Below, piece after piece: positions 58,752-64,000 of a stretch of DNA of 64,000 nt. The notes under the pieces were generated by a model that saw only the letters and a program-made list of their open reading frames with translations, made no database searches and had not been told where the DNA came from. The DNA is taken from assembly GCA_032622095.1 (NCBI GenBank), contig CP136067.1, positions 39,475,549 through 39,539,548 of the forward strand, in the 5' to 3' direction. Origin of the DNA: Siphonodentalium dalli. Its lineage: Eukaryota > Mollusca > Scaphopoda > Gadilida > Siphonodentaliidae. Position 1 is the first letter of the stretch. Every line of letters starts with the position of its first letter. The position numbers and the translations under genes were made by a program.

Positions 58752-61700
58752 CTGTAGAACATATGAGGGGGCGTGTCATTAAAACGAATAAAATATAAAT
58801 TAAAAAATAAATAAGTTTAAACAGAGCTCGCCACTTTATAAAATGCATACAATACATAAATGACAGGGGAGTTTACTTTTTCAGAAACCTCCTAACTTCT
58901 AACGGCCATAATTCACAAATGCCTGAACCGATTCTTAAAAAACGACAATTGACCGAGTAAAAGGTATATGTTCCAATTATAAAATATAATTCTAGGATAA
59001 TTACTGTTCTGAAACTTCGAAATCAGACGATGAACGCAAAAATCACAGAGAGTACCGACAGACGGGCTAGCACAAGGGAAAATATACCATCTATATTTCA
59101 AAGTTAATACTTATCGATAAAAAAAACCCCACATTTTGTACCAAAATTCTTCATGTATCGACATATCTAATGTTAATCTACGCAAAAACGGCGAGTTCAA
59201 TCTATAAATTTTGAAACATGTGAACGTTCGACCCCCGACATATAAATATCATATCTTAACCATCAGGGTATTTTTATTTTCAAGTCAATTAAACACAAAA
59301 CAATATTTGAACTAATAAATTGTTTACGGTTTATTCAACATACGAAGTTGGTCACTGACCGCCATTTGCGATTGCCATGCCAGAAATAAACAAATTCTCT
59401 GTTGTGCTTACAATGCCGAAAAAGAAAAACAATTGGTACAATAAAACCATAGTCAGAAATGGTAACGCGGTCAAGATTATATATGATATACCCATGATTG
59501 TAATTATAGAATATAAAATATAGTGGTTTCGCGAATGACCAACTCAGAATTCCGTTAAAATAACAATAACAACCAGCACCTAATTAACGATCCGGCGGCC
59601 GACTCGGCCGTCTCCGACCACAACCATCAGCGGGCTGCAGAACGAAAAATATCTATAAAAGTTGAAATATAAGACTTACAAATTATCTTTTAAATTTCTT
59701 TTATTGGTAATTGACATAGCTTGTAAGAAACCAAAAATAAACATTATTGGCATAATAATGTAACGGACAATAAACGAAATTGAAATTCCCAACTACACCT
59801 TTTACCGGACTCGGCCTCCTGGTCGCGCAGTTCGACTTTTAAACCGAAGAAAAAACAATTATTTATAAAGATAATTGCCTAACAGTATACACGCGGTGCG
59901 CGCTAATAAACATCGCATGAATAATGCAATTGCATGAACAGGCTCGAGTACTGCGGGAATACCGGCGGTCAACCTCGTTAAGGAGGGTTGATTAATTAGT
60001 ATTAGATTAAATATTAGTATTAGATTAAGTATTTCCACAGTGATTCTGAATTTCCTAAATGCGAACTCAACACTAATGTTCCTTCATCCTTTCAGAAGAG
60101 AACACCTGATTCATTTGTTTGCGATTGGTCGTAATTACGGTAACCCACCCTCCCCTAATCAAGACGTCCACCCCTATTAATTTTATCGACACCATGGAAG
60201 CATTAAACACACTAATCGAAACAACATAAAATCACGTTTATCAATCTCTGATCGTAGTAAAATAGTGCTAATCAGTCGCTGATTTGGATAATTTGCACTG
60301 GAAATCGGGGTTTGGTGGCGCCTTTGTAAAAACGGACCAATTCAACCGCTGGGTTGATCTCGATATTTTTTTCCTTGATTAGGAAATAATCAATTTTGTT
60401 TTCAAGGCATCGAACTAAATTCAGTACGTTCGGGTGGTACCCCTTTAAGAACAGGGTGCACGTTTTGTGTACGGACATGCGCAGACTCTTTGTCCTCCAT
60501 CAGTCGCCTATAGAAATATATGAATTTTGTGCAAACATAATTGCCGTATTTCTTTGATTATCAGGATCCATTTTCAATTTCTATCCCCCTGGTAGATGCC
60601 AGACCCACAGCGTCCCGTTGGTTGTGTTATTTGTCGCGACATAATAGTCAATTGTATCTTATTTCAACTTCTATAAGTTGAAATTAACTGTTTATTCGCG
60701 GCGACACGTGTTTCGATATTTCGATGTTCGGCGTACATTTTTCTTCGCCTACTATTAGTTACTGTTTCTTTCCAAATTCGCCTCGGGGCTTTCTACATAG
60801 ATTGTCGTTATCGGTGCAATAATTTATTTATGTTGCACAAATGAACAAATTGCTAATATTTTGTGGGACCTAATTTTTTGCACGAAATTGGGACAAAGAA
60901 TAATTCTATCCGATTCCACATCCGGTATATTTCGTAACCATTTTGGGTACGAACGTTACTTCCGACTTTTAGTGATGTATCATTTAGCTGGCACCGGTAC
61001 TTTTAGGTAAACATGACCGATTTCGCAGATTGCTACTTCCAAGTTCTCGGATACGCACTACGTTCATGACTGAACTACCATACTTTATATTTCTTCAATA
61101 AATATTCCATTATCTTACTTCCTTCCCATACTTAAAACAACAAACCCCTTTTTAACAAACCTTTTATGCTATAGTATTTACACAGAGTTGTTAACTTAAG
61201 TAATTTATGTTTATACTTAATTTTAACCTGCCATGTCATGTGTGGTCAGGGTGCTCCTAACTAGGAGAGATCTCCTACATTGAGCTGGACTGAACTCTGT
61301 TGCGAGTTTAAACACGCAAACCGTGTTACCTTTCATAACAAAGGTACAGATCAAATGAATTGGTTTTACTTTTTAATTTTACATCAAGTGACTTCAGCGC
61401 TTGCCATAAATGAGAACAAAGTATCACTCCTTTATCAGTAACGTGTGTGTTGGTGCACCAAACATGCGCTGCTGTCCTATGGGGGTGATTTTAAGTACAC
61501 AGGAAGTCATTGTGGACACGGGCATACATTTAACAATAGCAAACGATACTAACTATCATGATGGAATATCTTTGCATTCCGACATAGCTCGGCGTGCGCT
61601 TCAGTGTTTTAGTTGCCCATACCCACTTATTCTATACTTCTTAGATAGAGAGCTTCTACATGTATTCAGCTGTTCAAGTGCATTGCTCAACTCACATGAG

Positions 61701-62489
61701 CTAGTTAGCACATATTTGATTTGCCCATCGGTGGTATTATTCCAGGGTGGTTGGTCAATGTTGTGTTGGCTATGTTCAGGTGATTACGACATTCATAAGT
61801 AATCACACATAAATTAAATTTTTTAAATTACATACACAGTTTTCTAGTAATTGTGGCTGTTGAGACATTGTCGAACAGGGTTCGGGATCTGTTTTGGGGT
61901 AATAGGAGCAATATGTTTGGCGTTTTTGATGACTATTTTGCCTTTTAGTTTAACCCTAAAATATTTCTTCAGATTTGCTGGAGTTATTGTAAATTCTTTG
62001 CCTGGTTAGTTTTAATGCTTGTAATACTGTTCGTGGGACTATAGGTAGTTTCTTGCAATTAATCCGTTTTGACAAACCATTAGCTTTTTAAATCTTTTAG
62101 TCATATTTGTAATGATCTTTTGCTACATGGGACTTAACACATGTATATATTGATCAACCTTATACATATTACCAGTACTCACCAGCTCACGAACATTATT
62201 TTCACCTGATCAGTTGATATTTAATTCTTCACCTTGCAGGCCTGGACACACCACTATATCTATGCTACAATATATATACTTGTAGTTTATTCAATTTAAT
62301 AGTATTTATAGCGAATGCAGTTATAATATCTGTTTTCTGGCATGTTTCTTCCAGGAACATTGAGGCCTCGACTTGTTGGTGACACATTTTATATGCAAAT
62401 TTTACTCTGCCTTTTCAGTCAGTACTATTCAAATTTTCGCTTTAAAACACGGATACACAATTATACTTGTCAGGAGGTGTATACTGGTC
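58752..62489. other. Region 5' of the recognised GPCR exons, no supported gene
   Basis: Contains small inverted words (acttctataagttgaaatta near 60670), a tandem tattagattaa..tattagatta near 60000, and two small open frames (60272-60478 minus, 61410-61802 plus) without recognised families. Earlier GPCR exons could be hidden here. Confidence 0.4.
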
Positions 62490-63230
62490 GTTTATTAGTG
62501 TATAGCTAATGCTAACCTTTCAGTGTTCGCGTTACTGTATAACTATCTGGCTATTGTGCAATGGTTTATAACTATGTGATTATTATTATCGCTTATAACC
62601 ATTTGGCTACTATGCATGCGTTTATCATTCCAGGTTTATGGATATTCGAAGTGGTTTGAGATAGTTACTTTAATTTACAGGTGGATTTCTAAATATATTA
62701 TCTTACAGGCTCAGGCTTCCTAAATACATATTATCTCACAGGAGGCTTTCCAAATTCGTTATACGTTTATAACGATGTGGTTATTATGTATCCGTCTGTT
62801 GCTGAGGGGTAATTATGTCTACGCCTGTACGGTACGTGTACATAACTCTTCCGTTATTGTGCACATATTTGTGGCTGGAAGTTTATAAATGTGTGGTTAT
62901 TGTGCACACGTTTATGACTGTTGTTATGACCTTATGGTACATACATTTATAACGGTTCGGTTATTATATGCATACGTTTAGGACTTCTTGGTTATTGTGC
63001 CCACATATATACTTTATGATTATGAATGTGGTTTTTATGCACAGGTTATGACAGTGGATGTTATACATGCGCATGTGTATAACTATTTGGTTCTTGTGCA
63101 TACGTCATGTAACTCCAATTTTATTATGCCTACATGTACATGCGCTTGTTGCGTTAATAAGCATGTTTACGGGTTAGGCATGTTTTGCTCATAAGTAGGC
63201 TCAATTATACTACATTGGAGCCGTTGCTCT
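62490..63230. repeat. Degenerate minisatellite, unit about 30-35 bp (TTTATAAC..GGTTATTGTGCATACG)
   Basis: Variants of gtttataactatgtggttat followed by tgtgcatacg recur at irregular spacing (62565, 62600, 62770, 62885, 62945, 62985, 63075). Strongly diverged, so the unit length is approximate. Confidence 0.6.
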
Positions 63231-63720
63231 ATTACAGGTAGCTTTCTAAATATATTATTTTACAGGCTCTTTCTGTATATATTATTTTACAGGAGACTTT
63301 CTAACTATATTGGTTTACAGGTTGCATGTTAAATATATACTATTTTACATATGTTTTTGTTTTCTCTAAAAATATTACTTTACGGGTGGTTCTCTACATA
63401 TCAATTTTTTTTATATGTGGCTTTCTATATATATACATATTTCACAGGCTGCCCTCTTCACATATTATTTTGCAGGTGGTGTTCTAAGTATTTAACCTTA
63501 TTTAGCAGGTGGCTTGCTAAATATTTATTGCAGGTAGCTGTCTAAAGATTTTATTCTCATAGGTGACTTAATAGATATGTTAGGTTACAGGTGTCATCCT
63601 AAATATATGTCATATGCTGCTTTATAAACATATTATTTTACAGGTGTTTTTATTTCTGCATATATTATAACACAATTGGCTTCATCAATACATTATTCTA
63701 CATGTGGCTTTCTCCATAGG
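63230..63720. repeat. Degenerate minisatellite, unit about 30 bp (TTTCTAAATATATTATTTTACAGGTGG)
   Basis: ggctttctaaatatattatt-tacagg variants recur more than ten times here, with a few more at 62680-62760. Each unit ends in a tttacag|g word resembling a 3' splice site on the plus strand. Confidence 0.7.
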
Positions 63721-64000
63721 TGACATACATATATTTGGTAATTGTTCATGCCATTAGTTTAGGGTAGCAGTAATTCATCCTAAGGTAGGACCTTTGCACT
63801 TTCATTAATATCCTGGGAACATTATTACATGGATTATCATGGACTAATTAATTGCCTTCTTGAGTTTCAATCCATTCAATCGTCATTCCAAGAATACTTT
63901 CATTTTATCACATATTGTCAGTAGTACATGTACCTATGGTATCAATTGAGTACCTAATATTACTTTAAATCCTTAATATTTTTACTACCTATATTCTTTC

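Noticed and set aside
60272-60478. 68-codon minus-strand frame that loosely resembles a retroelement protein
   Set aside because: Too short and without diagnostic motifs; left unannotated.
61410-61802. 130-codon open frame on the plus strand
   Set aside because: No recognised family, no splice or promoter context; a frame this long can occur by chance in 64 kb.

Overview
The window is metazoan nuclear DNA: AT-rich, with spliced exons, LINEs, many foldback DNA elements and long tandem repeats, and no bacterial gene organisation. Tx1/L1-like and jockey/CR1-like LINEs, the frequent tacatgtacatg-type words and dense TTAA-flanked elements suggest an aquatic invertebrate, perhaps a mollusc. That taxonomic guess is inference only.

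Region 1 (1-8153) is a near-perfect giant palindrome centred near 4077. Each arm of about 4.08 kb carries one copy of the same intact, intronless 580-codon gene, in head-to-head orientation. The product has a C2H2 finger, a poly-Gln tract, a P-loop ATPase domain resembling the A32/FtsK-HerA packaging ATPases of Polinton-like elements and large DNA viruses, a second C2HC finger and a C-terminal helical region. The centre of symmetry lies inside a 487-bp foldback element of a pogo-like TA-flanked family that occurs three more times in the window. A poly-Gln and ATPase gene fragment is also embedded in a half-copy of that element, once in each arm. This is the most unusual part of the window.

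Region 2 (8.2-23.5 kb) is a transposon graveyard. It holds several TTAA-flanked non-autonomous elements, paired foldback repeats, a tandem array of about 185-bp units, and two degenerate non-LTR retrotransposons. One of these is split by a TTAA element whose removal restores the reading frame exactly.

Region 3 (23.5-58.8 kb, minus strand) is the 3' part of an adhesion GPCR gene. Nine exons were joined by hand; all eight junctions keep phase and give a 564-residue partial product running from the GAIN domain through a complete GPS and seven transmembrane helices to a stop. Its introns hold a 3.4-kb minisatellite of 29-bp units abutting the last exon, several TTAA elements, a TA-flanked foldback element, a Harbinger-like element with a paralogous empty site, LINE ORF1-like relics, and an intact 1265-codon Tx1/L1-like LINE ORF2 in antisense orientation.

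Region 4 (58.8-64 kb) lies 5' of the recognised exons. It has no gene I can support and ends in degenerate AT-rich minisatellites. No rRNA, tRNA or CRISPR was found.
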